Of a stretch of 6,741 bases of DNA, positions 6,135 to 6,741 are shown one piece after another. The DNA lies in the NCBI GenBank assembly GCA_028291305.1, contig JAQGII010000097.1, positions 1 to 6,741 on the forward strand, in the 5' to 3' direction. A program made the position numbers and the translations under genes. This DNA is from Caulobacteraceae bacterium. Lineage in GTDB: Bacteria; Pseudomonadota; Alphaproteobacteria; Caulobacterales; Caulobacteraceae. Positions within the stretch are counted from its first letter, which is position 1; every line of letters starts with the position of its first letter. The notes under the pieces are model-generated. The model was not told the DNA's origin. It searched no databases and saw nothing but the letters and a program-made list of their open reading frames with translations.

Positions 6135-6140
6135 CTCCTT
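6135..6140 (-). promoter_or_regulatory. Strong Shine-Dalgarno of the small lipoprotein
   Basis: The minus strand reads AAGGAG, then TTGCGCC, then ATG (6127-6125). This is a near-consensus ribosome binding site with 7-base spacing. It decides the start at 6127 over the longer reading from 6208, and it is the best ribosome site in the window. Confidence 0.85.
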
Positions 6141-6148
6141 TTCGAATG

Positions 6149-6193
6149 CGCCTGGGGTGAACCTGCCAGGCGTCCTCTCTGTTCAGGGGACGC
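6149..6193 (-). promoter_or_regulatory. Two overlapping, mutually exclusive hairpins between PBP and lipoprotein genes
   Basis: Hairpin A pairs gcgtcc (6170-6175) with ggacgc (6188-6193) across a 12-base loop that can gain two more pairs. Hairpin B pairs cgcctgg (6149-6155) with ccaggcg (6166-6172) across a 10-base loop. Bases 6170-6172 belong to both, so only one can form at a time. A lies 27 nt after the PBP stop and could be its terminator. B ends 8 nt upstream of the Shine-Dalgarno. Neither has a U-tract, and function is unproven. Confidence 0.4.
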
Positions 6194-6220
6194 AGCCAAA
6201 TCCCGCACGTCCGCCGCTGT

Positions 6221-6741
6221 TCAAGGCGCCCGCGCCGCCGGCGCCGCCAGCTCCGGCAGGAGGCCGAACTGCCCGGCAGCGGGGTCCCCGCCGGCCGCCT
6301 CGCCCGCACTCTGGCCGGGGTAGAGCACCGGGATCGGCAGGACCTCCGCCGGCGCGCCGGGCGGGATGGCCCCGGTCGGCAGGCGCTTCAGGGCGATGCG
6401 CATATAGTCATGCCACAGCTCGGCCGGGGCGATGCCGCCGGTGATTCGGCGCATGGGCTGGGCGTCGTCGCGGCCCATCCAGACCACGGTGGTCAGGCCG
6501 CCGGTGAAGCCGCAGAACCAGGCGTCCTTGTAGTCGGAGGTGGTGCCGGTCTTGCCGGCCAGGTCGTAGCCGGGGATGGCCGCCCGCGTGCCGGTGCCCG
6601 ACACCAGGACGGTGCGCATCATCCGGTCGAGTTCGCCCAGGGCCGGGTTGGCGATCACCGGCGCCGGGGCCGCGGTCCGGTGCTGGAACACCACCGCGCC
6701 ATTGGCCGCGCGGATGCGTTCGATGCCGTAGGCCGACACGC
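6221..6741 (-). CDS. Class A penicillin-binding protein (PBP1A family), C-terminal part
   Basis: An open frame enters from the right window edge and ends at TGA 6223-6221; about 173 residues are visible. The sequence YDLAGKTGTTSDYKDAWFCGFTGG contains the KTG motif of the transpeptidase active site followed by the typical DAWF-GFT-G and V-W-GRDD segments of PBP1A-type bifunctional glycosyltransferase/transpeptidases. The preceding RMMRTVLVSGTGTRAAI also fits this family. The enzyme polymerises and cross-links peptidoglycan on the periplasmic face of the inner membrane. The SxxK serine and SxN motifs and the glycosyltransferase domain lie outside the window, so catalytic completeness cannot be judged. 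The domain ends near WHDYMRIALKRLP and is followed by a Pro/Ala/Gly-rich tail of about 55 residues. The GTG at 6739 is an internal valine codon, not a start. Confidence 0.9.
   Translation of the reverse strand, partial: VSAYGIERIRAANGAVVFQHRTAAPAPVIANPALGELDRMMRTVLVSGTGTRAAIPGYDLAGKTGTTSDYKDAWFCGFTGGLTTVVWMGRDDAQPMRRITGGIAPAELWHDYMRIALKRLPTGAIPPGAPAEVLPIPVLYPGQSAGEAAGGDPAAGQFGLLPELAAPAARAP

Noticed and set aside
6128..6208. N-terminal extension of the small lipoprotein to an ATG at 6208
   Set aside because: It would put 27 hydrophilic residues before the signal peptide, and it ignores the near-consensus Shine-Dalgarno seven bases before the ATG at 6127.

Overview
The window is very GC-rich and every convincing gene lies on the minus strand. 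The most informative gene is an 815-residue protein with two N-terminal membrane spans and a long alanine-rich coiled coil. It resembles TipN, the pole-marking protein of Caulobacter. With the other gene types this suggests an alphaproteobacterium of the family Caulobacteraceae (Caulobacter, Phenylobacterium or a relative). The genus is inferred from gene content and composition, not from any database search.

In transcriptional order (right to left on the coordinates) the layout is: the C-terminal end of a class A penicillin-binding protein (6221-6741, cut by the window edge); a small serine/glycine/threonine-rich lipoprotein with a strong Shine-Dalgarno (5873-6127); tRNA-Thr(UGU) with encoded CCA (5700-5775); a Tat-exported type I sulfatase starting only 26 nt after the tRNA (4237-5673); a lipoprotein of the staphylococcal-nuclease fold with a three-copy 15-bp repeat in its signal peptide (3544-4077); the TipN-like coiled-coil protein (963-3410); and an enolase-superfamily epimerase of the L-Ala-D/L-Glu epimerase / N-acetyl-D-Glu racemase (DgcA) type (1-963, cut at its 3' end). 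The last two share one base (TGATG), a strong sign of translational coupling.

No gap between genes exceeds about 160 bases. Several gaps hold GC-rich inverted repeats without U-tracts: just after the nuclease stop, two clusters between sulfatase and nuclease, one between the lipoprotein and the tRNA, and an overlapping pair upstream of the small lipoprotein.

Several genes concern the cell envelope: peptidoglycan cross-linking (PBP), two lipoproteins, an exported sulfatase, a membrane-anchored polarity factor, and an epimerase acting on D-Glu-type substrates that may derive from peptidoglycan. I see no mobile element, CRISPR array, phage gene or defence system. The window looks like an ordinary chromosomal region with a few local oddities, not a clear new system. 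The most notable are the tipN-epimerase coupling, the tRNA-sulfatase spacing, the signal-peptide repeat and the altered metal site of the nuclease.
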